Notes under the pieces: generated by a model
Seen by the model: the letters and a program-made list of their open reading frames with translations, nothing else
Database searches by the model: none
What the model was told of the DNA's origin: nothing
In this document: piece by piece, positions 8,263 to 17,020 of the stretch
Position numbering within the stretch: position 1 is the first letter of the stretch
Layout: every line of letters starts with the position of its first letter
Source: JAJEFO01 sp965221845
GTDB lineage: Bacteria; Pseudomonadota; Alphaproteobacteria; Rhodobacterales; Rhodobacteraceae
Length of the DNA stretch: 64,000 nt
Direction: 5' to 3'
Assembly: GCA_965221845.1 (NCBI GenBank)
Contig: OZ244919.1
Location: 3,906,001 to 3,970,000, forward strand
Translations under genes and position numbers: made by a program

Positions 8263-9140
8263 GCCTGCGGCAGGCCGACGGCCCGGCATTCGGCGACGCC
8301 GAAGTCCTTGCCTCGAGCCGGCTGGGGCGGGTCGGGGCGGAGCGGTCGCGTTTCCGCTGCCGGTCCTGCGGCGCGTTCTGCCACGCGATCGGCTGGACCG
8401 GGCCGGACGGCGGGATCAGGGCCATGATGGCCCGGCTCACGATGCTGGCGATGCACCGGGACGGGACCGTCACGCTGCCGCCGCCCCGGCGCGCGCCGAG
8501 GCGGCTGCGGGAGCCGGAGCCCGGGCCGGAGACGGACCCGCCGCAGGCGCCGATGCCGGAGACGCTGGACGCGGTGCGCCCGATCCGTCTCGTCCGGGTC
8601 ACCGGGGCCGGCCCCGAGGCCAGCCGCGTCTGGAACGGGTTCGTCGCGCGCTGGCACTGCCTCGGCTACACGCCCCTCGTCGGCGCGCAGATGCGCTACG
8701 CGGTGGAGGACCGCGAAGGCCGCCCCCTGGCCATGCTCGGCTTCTCGGCCGCGGCCTGGAAAACCGCGCCCCGCGACGCCTGCATCGGATGGTCGCCGGA
8801 GGTCCGCGAGCGGAACCTCCAGCGCGTGATCGACAACTCGAGGTACCTGATCATGCCCTGGGTCCGGATCCCGAACCTGGCCTCGCACATCCTCTCCGAG
8901 GCGCGGCGCCGGCTGCCGCGGGACTGGCACGACCGCTGCAGGGTGACGCCGGTCCTGATGGAGACCTTCGTCGAGGTCCCGCGCTTCACCGGGGCCGTGT
9001 ACAGGGCCTCCGGATGGATCCGTGTCGGCACGACCCTGGGACGGGGCAAGTACGACAGGAAGAACCAATGGGCGAAGCCCAGGAAGGACATCTGGCTCTG
9101 CCCGCTCCGCAGGGACTGGAAGCGGACGCTCAACCGCTGA
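8256..9140 (+). CDS. DruA-family (DUF4338) protein joined to an ISKra4 zinc-ribbon
   Basis: An open frame of 294 codons with a GTG first codon; the real start is uncertain. The first 50 residues are the ISKra4 zinc-ribbon region (EVLASSRLGRV, ERSRFRCRSCG). From about residue 56 (MMARLTMLAMHRDGTVTLPPP) the protein is a DruA/DUF4338 homologue. Its signatures are RWHCLGYTPLVGAQMRY, AAAWKTAPRDACIGWS, NSRYLIMPWVRIPNLASHIL, DRCRVTPVLMETFVEV, YRASGWIRVG and KDIWLCPLRRDWKR. DruA was named as part of the Druantia anti-phage system, but most DUF4338 proteins occur alone or with transposable elements. No druB-E partners are here. I read it as a mobile-element protein of unknown activity whose 5' part was replaced by recombination. 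Confidence 0.7.
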   Translation: MRGLRQADGPAFGDAEVLASSRLGRVGAERSRFRCRSCGAFCHAIGWTGPDGGIRAMMARLTMLAMHRDGTVTLPPPRRAPRRLREPEPGPETDPPQAPMPETLDAVRPIRLVRVTGAGPEASRVWNGFVARWHCLGYTPLVGAQMRYAVEDREGRPLAMLGFSAAAWKTAPRDACIGWSPEVRERNLQRVIDNSRYLIMPWVRIPNLASHILSEARRRLPRDWHDRCRVTPVLMETFVEVPRFTGAVYRASGWIRVGTTLGRGKYDRKNQWAKPRKDIWLCPLRRDWKRTLNR

Positions 9141-9398
9141 ACCCCGTTCCGCCCGCAATCCCGTGCCCGGCCCGCGGCCTGCGGTCATCAGGGCCCGGCC
9201 TCTGGCGCGTCAGTCAAGGTGAGAGTCTCTCATCCAGACTGTCGCGCCATACCGGCCACGGCAACGCCGTCGTGACGCAAGTCGCGGCAGGCACGAATGA
9301 ACACCCGGAACCAGCGTGCATCATGCGGCGCGGTCCGCGAAACGGTTCCGGCATCGCCAAACAAGGCCAGAAATGGCCGTCACGCCTTCACCGAACGA
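9141..9398. other. Non-coding junction between the DruA element and the IS630 relic
   Basis: About 260 bases. The only structure seen is TGAGAG-T-CTCTCA near 9211-9235. No right-hand ISKra4 end is found. Confidence 0.35.
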
Positions 9399-10568
9399 TT
9401 ACGATTCATTTGATGCCATTTCCCGGAGCTTCTGGCGGCCTCGCTTCCAGGCTTCGACGAGGTCCTCCGGCCTGCGGCTCCAGCGGAAGGGCCGGGCGTC
9501 GTTGGCGTTGTGATGCGCGATGCATCCCTCGATCGCCGCGACGCACCCGGCAGGCGAGTCGAAGACGGCATTCCTGAGCCTCTGTCGCGTCAGCTTCGAG
9601 AAGAGCCCTCGACGGCGTCCGTCCAGGACGCTGACGTGGGCGTGAAGCGGGACGTCCGGTCGGGACGGCCCTTCAGCCACCCGCGGACCTCGGCCGACCC
9701 GTGCGAGGACACGTTGTCGAGGATGACGTGCACCGGGGTTCCGGGCGCGATCCCCTCGGCGACATGGTCGAGGAAGGCGAGGGACTCCGCCGAGCGGTGC
9801 CGTTCGACCGTCCGGCCGGCGACCTGGCCGGTGGCGGCATCAAGGGCCGCGAGCAGGCATGCGGTGCCGTTCCGCCTGCAGGCGCGGGTCCTCGTCCCGG
9901 CATGGCCCGGCGTCATGGGCAGGGGCTTCTGCGTCCGCCCGAGCGCCTGGATCCGGTTCGCGCGCTCACTCGAACCGGTGGCGTTCACGCGCTCGCTCTC
10001 GTCCGCCGACAGCACGACGGCGTGGTCGGGCGGGTCGACGCAGGGGCCCGCGACGTCGCGGACCTTCAGCTCGAACCGCGGGTCGCGCGACACCTTGAAG
10101 GTCTTCACCCGGTGCGGCCTGAGGCCGTTCCGCTTCAGGATGCCGTGCACCGTCGAGCGCACCGTCCCCGGCTTCCCCGCCAGCGCCCGCACCGTCCGGT
10201 GCCGGGCGTGCGGCGGCGGCGGCGACATCGCGAGGCCGGCCAGGGCCTTCACCCGGTCCTCCGGGACCGGCGCCTTCCCCGGCGGGCGGGCGGCGTCCCG
10301 GAGAAGCCCGCCGGCGCCTTCGGCGAGGAAGCGGTCCCGCCGGCGCCAGACCGTCGGCTTCGACATGTCCGTCCGCCGCATGGCCTCCGCCAGCCCGCAG
10401 CCCGCGCCCGGCGCCAGGACGATGCGGGCCCGCCAGGCGTGCTTCCGCCGGCTCGCCGGGTCACGCACGATCCCCTCGAGACGCTCCCGGTCCCCGTCCG
10501 AAGGCGCGATTTCCCGCCTCGTCGACTTCCTGCCCGTCCGCCTGTCTCCCGTTCTCGCGGGCCGCTTG
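9399..10568 (-). pseudogene. IS630-family transposase, frameshifted
   Basis: The main frame (down to about 9600) carries the N-terminal helix-turn-helix (LAEAMRRTDMSKPTVWRRRD) and the DDE domain. The first Asp is in LSADE, the second in HVILDNVSSHG, and the Glu in TSASWTDAVEG. The C-terminus (SKLTRQRLRNAVFDS ... EDLVEAWKRGRQKL) is in another frame, ending at 9399, so one indel lies just behind the catalytic Glu. Between SADE and IQALGRTQKPLPM there are about 12 extra residues formed by an imperfect tandem duplication (SERVNATGS / SERAN). In-frame homology extends upstream to about 10560 but without a standard start codon. Confidence 0.82.
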
Positions 10569-10698
10569 ATCGCGGCGGCAGGAGGATGCCGTGATCCGGG
10601 AAGGAATGGAATCCTTTGTTTTTAACTGACCACTAGAGAGCTGAATTCCGCATGGCCGGACATGGGGTTACAGGCGCGCGGGGCTAAAAAATCCGCGA

Positions 10699-11127
10699 TC
10701 ATCGCCCCTTCGCGCAATCCGCCAGCGTCACGACCGATTCACCGTGCTCGGTCGGTGCCACGGCATTCGCGAATCGGCGGTCCGCGGTCACCACCTTGGC
10801 GTCGATGCGGTGCGCCAGCGCGAGATACACGCAGTCGTAAACCGGGTGTTCGAGGGCCAATGCCAGACGCACGGCATCGGCGGAAACAAACTCGTCGGCG
10901 CTCCAGCGCACGGGGATGTCCGGCAGGCTGGCCAGCAGGACGCCCGCGGCACGACGTTCCATCCCGCCCGCCAGCGCCTTGCGCCAAAGTGCATTGGCTA
11001 TCTCGGAAGCCATCAGGCGCGGCGCGTGCAGGTCGTGGCCGCTCGTCGCCAGCTCCCGCGCAACGTCCGAATCCTCTTCGACGACCAGCCACTTGACCGC
11101 CACGTTCGCATCGACCACGAAGCGCAT
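10699..11127 (-). CDS. VapC/FitB-like PIN-domain toxin
   Basis: A 142-residue PIN-domain ribonuclease of a type II toxin-antitoxin pair. The first acidic residue is in FVVDANVAVKW at the N-terminus. The middle acidic residue is in MASEIANALWRKAL, and the last cluster in VYDCVYLALA plus VVTADRRFANA. The ATG at 11127 overlaps the antitoxin stop (ATGA). The frame and all the usual acidic residues are intact, in contrast to the decayed transposases on both sides. It therefore may be functional and could help to retain this region. Confidence 0.85.
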   Translation of the reverse strand: MRFVVDANVAVKWLVVEEDSDVARELATSGHDLHAPRLMASEIANALWRKALAGGMERRAAGVLLASLPDIPVRWSADEFVSADAVRLALALEHPVYDCVYLALAHRIDAKVVTADRRFANAVAPTEHGESVVTLADCAKGR

Positions 11128-11387
11128 CAGTAGTCGTCGCGATGGCCGCGGTCGCGGTCCTCGCGGATCAGCACCTCCGCCGGGGTCTGCCTGCGCCCTT
11201 CGGTCAGGGGGCGCAGCCGCTCCATGGTCTCCGCGAACGCCGTGCGCTTCGCCGCCATTTCGTCGGCGGCGGCGCATTGCAGGATGTGGCGCGCCTCGCC
11301 CTCCAGAGAGCGGTTGTTTAGAGTGGCGCGTCGCTTGAGACGTTCCACTACGTCCTCGTCGAGCCGCCGCACATTGATCGTCACCAT
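11127..11387 (-). CDS. FitA/VapB-like ribbon-helix-helix antitoxin
   Basis: An 86-residue protein with an N-terminal ribbon-helix-helix (VTINVRRLDEDVVERLKRRA, then RSLEGEARHIL). It is the DNA-binding antitoxin partner of the PIN toxin encoded directly behind it. The start at 11387 is supported by GGGAGG at 11395-11400, 7 bases upstream; the in-frame ATG at 11405 is less likely. Pairs of this type usually repress their own promoter, which would lie in the AT-richer stretch around 11400-11440. Confidence 0.85.
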   Translation of the reverse strand: MVTINVRRLDEDVVERLKRRATLNNRSLEGEARHILQCAAADEMAAKRTAFAETMERLRPLTEGRRQTPAEVLIREDRDRGHRDDY

Positions 11388-11439
11388 CAATTCGCCTCCC
11401 AACATCAGTTATCAAACTGTTATCATTTTGCCCTGCGGC

Positions 11440-11502
11440 TAGCAAGCTCTTACTCTCCGACTTGCGGTCATGCTCCTCGTGGTTGGTCTCGTCCCAGGCC
11501 AT
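11440..11502 (-). pseudogene. 5' fragment of an IS5-family transposase
   Basis: The frame from ATG 11502 reads MAWDETNHEEHDRKSE and then loses similarity. This is nearly identical to the first 16 residues of the IS5-family transposases at 45991 and 52339. The terminal part of the same kind of element lies at 12946-13006, on the other side of the IS110 relic. The IS110 therefore landed in the leader of this IS5 copy. The rest of the IS5 gene is gone. Confidence 0.75.
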
Positions 11503-11814
11503 CGTGTCCTCCCTCGCATGTCCAACGAACCGGCAATGACCAGGGGAGGTGGCCGTGGACAGGCTGGAGGCGATTTCCTGTGGAAAGGCCGTCCCTTGCC
11601 TCCCGGCGCCTTCCCGGTCGATGCCGGGTCCGGGACCCCGCCGCCAGGCCTGGCGGCGGCGGTGCGGGGCCTGGCCCCGCAGGGCTGGCCGGACCGACAG
11701 CTCCCTGGATCGCGCAAGCGGATCCGTCGGACAGCGTGGTCGGCCCGTCCTCCCGCGTCCCGATGGACGCCGGGTCCGGGAACCGGACCGTCGCGAGGAC
11801 AGGAGCGGGAGACC
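11503..11814. other. 5' flank of IS110 relic 2
   Basis: About 310 GC-rich bases between the IS5 fragment and the IS110 start. Probably the left untranslated region of the IS110 element. No gene is seen. Confidence 0.4.
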
Positions 11815-12756
11815 ATGGCCACCGCAGCCGCAGGAATCGACGTGAGCAGGAAGACGCCGGACATCCGCCCGGGCGGGCGGGACGGGACCGCGACCAGCGA
11901 CACGGACGGCTTCCGCAAGGTCGCCCGCCTCCCGGGGAGGCGAAGGCGGCGCGGGCCGTCCCGGAGGCCACGGGGCGGATGCACCGGGCCCTCCTGCAGT
12001 CCCTGCACGACCGGGGCCTCAAGGTCGTCGTGGCGACCCGCGCCAGTCCCGGGACCTCCCCAGGGCCGGCGGCGAGCTGGCGAAGGCCGACAGGGCCGGC
12101 GCGCGCGTGCCGGCCGCCCTGCGCGCCGCGTTCCCGGACATGGCGGCCACGGCGCCGGCGGACGGGACCGTCGACAGGCTCCGCGACATGCCGGTCCTGC
12201 GCGAGGCGCCCGTCGACAGGCGCGCCGGGCCGAGGCGGTCCCGGGCGAGGCCGGCGGTCCGGACGCGGACGGGCCCGTCCCGAAGGTCCTCGCCGGGACC
12301 GGCGCCGGCGTCGCCGCGTCCGGCCGGCGGACCGCGGCGCTCGTCGAGGGGTCGGAGGGCCTGGCGGAGAGCTGCGGCATCCGGCCCCGGTGCCGGGCAT
12401 CGGCCCGGTCACGGCCGCGTCCCCGGTCGCCCGGGCGGGCGGGCCGGGCGCCGTCGGCAGCCGCCGGGCCGCCGCCCTGGCCGGCGTCGCCCCCTTCGCC
12501 CGCGACGGCGGCACCCTCAGGGGCGGGCGCCACGTCGCCGGCGGGCGGCGGCGTCCGGGGGACGTCCTGCACATGGCGGCGATGGCGGCCTGCATGTCCG
12601 GTCCCGACACGAAGGAGATGCACGGCCGGCCCGGGCCGAGGGGGCAGGGCCCGCAAGGTCGCCGTGACCGCGGTCATGCGGAAGCTCGTCGTGACCGCGA
12701 ACGTCCTTCTCCGCGACCGGCGCAGACGGGAGGACAGGTCGGCGCCCGCCGCCTGA
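11815..12756 (+). pseudogene. IS110-family transposase relic (copy 2)
   Basis: It starts at ATG 11815 with ATAAAGIDVSRKTPDI, the N-terminal DEDD strand. It continues in shifted frames through KAARAVPEATGRMHRALLQ, LKVVVATRA, and PADGTVDRLRDMPVLREAPV. The C-terminal domain follows: PVPGIGPVTAASPVARAGGP, RRAAALAGVAPFARDGG, GRRRPGDVLHMAAMAA, then RKVAVTAVMRKLVVTANVLL in the first frame. At least three frame changes are needed, so it is dead. This is a different IS110 subgroup from copies 1 and 3. Confidence 0.85.
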
Positions 12757-12945
12757 CGCCCGGACGGGCCGCGCCCTGCGGGCGGCCCGTCCGGGCCCGA
12801 AGGAAGCCGGCCGTCCGGCCGCGCCCTTGCGGCCGGGCCGCTTCCGCCTGCCCGGACGGCCGCCGGGATGTGGACAGGCTGTGGAAAACCCCGCTCCCGG
12901 CCCCCCGGAAAAGGCCGGATCCGGGCTTGACCCGAAACATGGATG

Positions 12946-13006
12946 CTGTCCGGGTGGTTTCTGGCACGGAGATGCCACGCCTGGGGTAGGCCATCCACAT
13001 TTTAGG
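12946..13006 (-). repeat. Terminal fragment of an IS5-family element
   Basis: CCATCCACATTTTAGG at 12991-13006 equals the end of the IS5 copies at 46045-46070 and 52260-52290, and the bases inward are recognisably related. With the 11440-11502 fragment it makes up the 5' end of one IS5 copy, split by IS110 relic 2. The outermost bases (GGCGGAACTTC instead of GGTCAAGCTC) have diverged. Confidence 0.6.
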
Positions 13007-13039
13007 CGGAACTTCACGGGCATGAAAGACAGTTTCGCC

Positions 13040-13080
13040 AAGCGTGACAGGGGTTTGCGCGGATTCAGGCTGTCACGCTT
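13040..13080. repeat. 11-bp perfect inverted repeat at the 3' end of an IS1634 relic
   Basis: AAGCGTGACAG (13040-13050) and CTGTCACGCTT (13070-13080) with a 19-base loop. It overlaps the last codons of the IS1634 fragment. It may be that element's end or a transcriptional stop, or it may be chance. Confidence 0.5.
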
Positions 13081-13220
13081 ATGCAGTCGTCCTGGTCCGG
13101 GTCCACGCCGAGCAGCTCGAACGCCTTCGCCTGCAGCCCGGTCGGCTCCGAGGCGATCCGGAACCGGCTGTCCGGCCCAGGACGCGCGCCAGCCCGAGCG
13201 ACCGGAGCGTGCCCAGCACG
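13065..13220 (-). pseudogene. IS1634-family transposase relic, 3' part
   Basis: On the minus strand, HVAAVLGTLRSLGLARVLG (N-terminal IS1634 motif, other frame) lies close to the C-terminal motif SRFRIASEPTGLQAKAFELL and the stop at 13065. The middle of the gene is therefore deleted. The remaining N-terminal codons lie beyond the ISKra4 insertion, at about 14922-14970. Confidence 0.6.
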
Positions 13221-14907
13221 GGGTGTAGCCCAATTTTTTGACATCATGCGGCGATGGCCTGATTCGTCCGCCATTCGAGGAAGTCGGGCACCCTGAGGTT
13301 CATGGCGCAGCCCTTCAGCGCCAGCATGGCGTTGGCGCCCCTCTCCGCCCGGCGCGTTCCGGAGCGCTTGAGCCGCAGCCCGAACTGCCGGCATCCGCCC
13401 TCGACGACGCCGCTTTCCGGCCCGGACGCCCCGTTCCCGGAACCCGTCGTGCCGCATCCGGCCGAGGTTCCTCTCGAAATGCCGGCAGCAGGCCTCGACT
13501 TCCTCGTGCCGGTCCCTGAAGGGCGCCGGCTCCCGGACCACCTTCGCCGCCCGGCCCGCCCTGACGTCCGCCTCGCCTCCGCGAACCGCCGGTCCCGCTC
13601 CGCCCCCGCCGGCAGGATCGCCTCGCGGCGTCGGAGGCGCGTTCCAGGCAGTGGAAGAGGCCGGGCACGAACGTGACCTTCCGGCCCCCGAAGGGCCCCT
13701 CGCAGGCGTTGGGGATCCAGTCCGCCCCGTCGGAGACGACCACGGGCCCGCCCGCGTCGTGCAGCCCCCGCCGCCGGGCCTCCCGGTCGCGCCGCGCCGC
13801 GAAGTCCGAGGCCTCCCGGCCTCCGGACGGCGCCGCCGCGCCGCCGGTCAGGCAGCCGGACGACTCGCTGCCCCGGTCCTTGAGAGCCGCGCCGGTCCCG
13901 GGGTCCCGCCCCTCGGCCGTGCACGCCACCGCCAGCCTGGCTTCCCTGGTCTTCGAGGTGCCGTCGGCCTGCCTGCCGCGAACGCCCTCGGTCTCCTCCC
14001 TCCGCATCGGGACGCCGGTCCCGTCGACGGAGAGCTGCATGCGCGGTTCCAGCGGCTTGCCGTCGACGACCTCCTCGCGCTCGAAGCGGGCCGCCGCCTC
14101 GCCGAGCTCCGGCGCCCGGCGCTGCAGCGCGCTCGACGACGCGTCCACACCGGCGAGGCTGTCGACGTGCCGGCTCGCCGCCTCGAAGCCCATGAGCGGC
14201 ACCGTCCCGGCGATGACGCTCGCCATCCCCGGCGTCACCGTCCCGCCCTCCAGGCCAAGCGCCCGGTCCGGCGGGAAGCGCCCCTTGCCGCACGACCGGC
14301 AGCGGAAACGCGACCGCTCCACCTCGACCCGGCCGAGCCGGCTCGAGGCAAGGACTTCGACGACGACGAATGCCGGGCCATCGGCCTGCCGCAGGCCGCG
14401 CACTCCGGCGCCGGCAGCGTCGCGTCCAGCCGCCCGGCAGAAGCTCGGCGCCGCCGCGCCGCCGCCCGGCGAGGCGTCCCGGAGCGCGCGCCCGCCCCCG
14501 TCCAGGTCGGGCGCGCCCGAGCCCGGGTCCGCCGCCAGCCGCGGAAGCAGCGGCCCGAACTCCGCCGGCCGCCCGCCGTCCGGACGGTGGCCCGCCAACG
14601 GCAGCTCGGCCGCCGCGACGTCGCGGCTCCTCACCTCGCCGCCCTCCAGCCAGCATCGGGCGAACCCGTCCCCGTGTTCGCGGACCACCGGCGGATGAAC
14701 GGCCGCCTCGCCTTCCGTCAGGCTTTCCAGACAGTCCGCCGCGTCCGGATGGCGGTGCACCCGGCTCCCTTCGCTCTTCGTCATGACACGCACTCCTGCA
14801 TCTGCCTCAAGGCGCGCCGCCGGCCGGCTCTTCCAGCCCTGGTCCGACGCGCACCCGCCGGAAAGTGCAGGCGGAAAACGCAGATGTCAAAAAGTTGGGC
14901 TGCACCC
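13221..14907 (-). mobile_element. ISKra4-family insertion sequence
   Basis: About 1.69 kb bounded by 25-bp inverted repeats at 13221-13245 (GGGTGTAGCCCAATTTTTTG...) and 14883-14907 (reads GGGTGCAGCCCAACTTTTTG... on the minus strand). CAGCACG occurs at both flanks (13214-13220 and 14921-14927) and looks like the target duplication. Without the element the target reads as a 13-bp palindrome (GCCCAGCACGGCC ... GGCCGTGCTGGGC) inside the IS1634 relic. A run of 17 C covers the right tip and its junction. Confidence 0.8.
13244..14784 (-). pseudogene. ISKra4-family transposase with C-terminal frameshifts
   Basis: One frame is open for nearly 390 codons. It has the zinc-ribbon (VERSRFRCRSCGKGRFPPD), FEAASRHVDSLAGV, the catalytic-core strand LSVDGTGVPMRREETEG, the phrase GRQADGTSKTREARLAV and VVVSDGADWIPNACE. 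From about 13640 the homology changes frame: HFERNLGRMRHDGFRERG, then SGVVEGGCRQFGLRLKRSGT and MLALKGCAMNLRVPDFLEW to the stop at 13244. The core DDE residues are present but the frameshifts make it inactive as it stands. Confidence 0.85.
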
Positions 14908-14921
14908 CCCCCCCCCCCCCC
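14905..14921 (+). repeat. Homopolymer run of 17 C
   Basis: Starts in the last three bases of the ISKra4 right terminal repeat and runs into the flanking target copy. It probably grew by slippage from the CCC of the tip. Its true length is uncertain because such runs are hard to sequence. Confidence 0.85.
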
Positions 14922-15005
14922 AGCACGGCCGCCACGTGGCCGTGCTGGGCAGCGCGCGGCGGATGAAAAGCCATTGCGGTTCAATTTGTTACGAACTGCG
15001 CAAAA
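14922..15005 (-). pseudogene. IS1634-family relic, 5' part
   Basis: Read on the minus strand across the ISKra4 insertion, a frame containing QHGHVAAVLGTL is restored, typical of the start of IS1634 transposases. Only about 28 codons remain here. Confidence 0.45.
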
Positions 15006-15022
15006 GCCTCGCTTAGGTCAAG

Positions 15023-15940
15023 CTTTCATGGCCAGCCGTCCACCTGACGCCACGGAGACCGCAGGCATCAGGCAGATGGCGGCTGCCCATCCCGCGAAAC
15101 GGTTCTGCTCCCTCGCGGGCCGCGATGATCCCGCTCTCGGCGACCAGCCCATGGGCAGCCGGGAAGGCGTCGCGCCCGATCTTCGGAGCCTCGCCGTCAT
15201 CGAGGTCCGGATGCCGGGCGCCGCCCGTCGTCGGGCGCTTCGCGGACACGCACAGGCTCCGGCTCCTCTTCGAGCGACAATGCCGCCCTGACGCAATTGC
15301 CGGCGGCCAGGCCGGCGGTTGCGTCGCTGCCCGCGGCGACTCGGCATGGATTTCGCCGGGTGTCCTTGCGGCCCCCGCCAGCTTTGCCTGGACAGCCATC
15401 GCGGGAACCGGGGAATCCTGTCGGGCGGCATGCCATGGTGTCCGATGCCTGCCGGGGCTCCCGGGCGCACGTGCGGCGCATCGCCGGGCAGCGACGGCCC
15501 CGAGGGATTCCCGGCAGCGCGGATCCGGCATCTCGACATGCTGCACGGCAAGCCGGCGGCGGCCCGAACGCGTTGGCGTCTGGACAACGGCACGGCCACC
15601 AAGGAAAGTGATGCATGGCAGGCTCGGATGAGCGTTGCCCGATGCCGGTGATGCGCGGCCCCGTGCGGGAACGGCCGCCCGGCCAGGGTCGGCGTGACGG
15701 CATGCCGTGCAGGAGAGGCGGGAAAGGAAACGCGGTGATCGGGTCCGGGTTCTCGACATTCTCGCGCAGGCCGTCCTCGGTCCCGACGCTGTTCCCGGTC
15801 CGGGCGGATTGCCGCCGGCGCCGCGCGAGGGCATTTCGGGCGCGAGGTCGCGGAATTCGCGCCGATGCAGGCTCCCGTGCAGGGTATGCATGCACCGGCG
15901 TGCCGCGCGGGCCGGCGTCGGCGCGTGCCGCGGGTCGCGA
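15023..15940. other. Long non-coding stretch upstream of ntrB
   Basis: About 920 GC-rich bases where dusB (tRNA-dihydrouridine synthase) would often stand in related genomes. I looked for dusB or ispD motifs in all frames and see none. No transposase motif is seen either. It may be thoroughly decayed coding DNA. The ntr promoter should lie near the 3' end, but no clear motif can be fixed. Confidence 0.4.
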
Positions 15941-17005
15941 ATGACCGGGGTCCGGGACCGCTTCTGGTTGTCGATTCCCGTGCCCGCGGTCCTGCTCGAC
16001 GAGAAGGACAGGATTGCCGGGATGAATCCGGCGGCAGAGAGCCATCTGAACGCGTCAGCCCGCCATGCCGTCGGCCTGCCTGCATTCGACGCGTTTGCAA
16101 CGGACGCGCCGATGGCCGAGCACGCGGCGAGGGTCCGGCGTGAGCAGGCTCCGCTCTTCATGAACAACATGGATGTCGCCGCGGGCGATGGCGCGGCAAG
16201 GCGCTGCGACATAAGGCTGGCGCCCATGGCCGGCATGGCAGGCCACCTCGTGATGCTGGTGGAGCCCAGGTTCGTCGGAGAGCGGATGGCCGTGTCCGGG
16301 CGCTCGGCGGCCAGGTCCGCGATCGGCATGGCCGAAATGCTGGCGCACGAGATCAAGAACCCGCTGGCGGGCATCACGGGCGCCGCGCAGCTCCTCGGCA
16401 TGAACCTCGCCGAGGACGATCTTGCCCTGACAGAGCTGATCGTCAGCGAGGCGCGCCGCATCCTGGGCCTTCTCGAGCAGGTGGAGCGGTTCGGCAACCT
16501 GCGGCCGCCGGCATGCAGGGCGGTGAACGTCCACGACCTGATTGCGCGTGCGAGGCGCTCGGCATCCGTGGGATTCGCCGCCCACATGGAGCTGGTCGAC
16601 GAGTTCGATCCGTCACTGCCGCTGGTCTGGGTGGACGAAGACCAGATCCTGCAGGTCTTCTCGAACCTGCTGAAGAACGCTGCCGAGGCGACGGAAGGAT
16701 CGCCCGGCCGCATCCTGATCCGCACCTTCTACGACATGTCGTCCAGGATCCGCCGGAGGGGGCGTGCGAACGGACTGGCGCTGAACGTCGAGATCGCCGA
16801 TGACGGCCCTGGCATTCCGCCGGACATCCTGCATGGCATTTTCGATCCGTTCGTGTCGGGGCGTGAGAACGGGACCGGCTTGGGGCTTGCCTTGGCTTCG
16901 AGGATAGTTTCCGATCACGACGGCTGGATCTCCGTTGACAGCAGGCCCGGCAACACGGTCTTCCGCGTGTCGCTTCCAGCCGCCCCGAAGGATCAGCAGC
17001 AATGA
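15941..17005 (+). CDS. ntrB: Nitrogen-regulation sensor kinase NtrB
   Basis: A 354-residue cytoplasmic histidine kinase/phosphatase that, with PII, sets the phosphorylation of NtrC. A PAS-like N-terminal domain (PVPAVLLDEKDRIAGMNPAAE) is followed by the dimerisation/H-box AEMLAHEIKNPLAGITGAAQLL. The ATPase domain has FSNLLKNAAEAT (N-box), EIADDGPGIP (G1) and GTGLGLALASRIV (G2). The start at 15941 gives the usual family length. It is separated from ntrC by only 15 bases. Confidence 0.94.
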   Translation: MTGVRDRFWLSIPVPAVLLDEKDRIAGMNPAAESHLNASARHAVGLPAFDAFATDAPMAEHAARVRREQAPLFMNNMDVAAGDGAARRCDIRLAPMAGMAGHLVMLVEPRFVGERMAVSGRSAARSAIGMAEMLAHEIKNPLAGITGAAQLLGMNLAEDDLALTELIVSEARRILGLLEQVERFGNLRPPACRAVNVHDLIARARRSASVGFAAHMELVDEFDPSLPLVWVDEDQILQVFSNLLKNAAEATEGSPGRILIRTFYDMSSRIRRRGRANGLALNVEIADDGPGIPPDILHGIFDPFVSGRENGTGLGLALASRIVSDHDGWISVDSRPGNTVFRVSLPAAPKDQQQ

Positions 17006-17020
17006 CGAGGCGACAGGCCA

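Noticed and set aside
6449..8602. 717-codon minus-strand frame
   Set aside because: It runs through unrelated relics (IS110, MITE, DruA chimera). Only short stretches match the IS110 in other frames.
8256..9140. Druantia anti-phage system
   Set aside because: Only a DruA-type domain is present. None of the large partner genes is near, and the joint to ISKra4 sequence speaks for a mobile-element protein.
13651..15291. 546-codon plus-strand frame
   Set aside because: Antisense to the ISKra4 transposase, whose motifs are unmistakable on the minus strand.
15197..16045. Possible minus-strand gene upstream of ntrB
   Set aside because: The product is Arg/Pro-rich without motifs and overlaps the ntrB start antisense.
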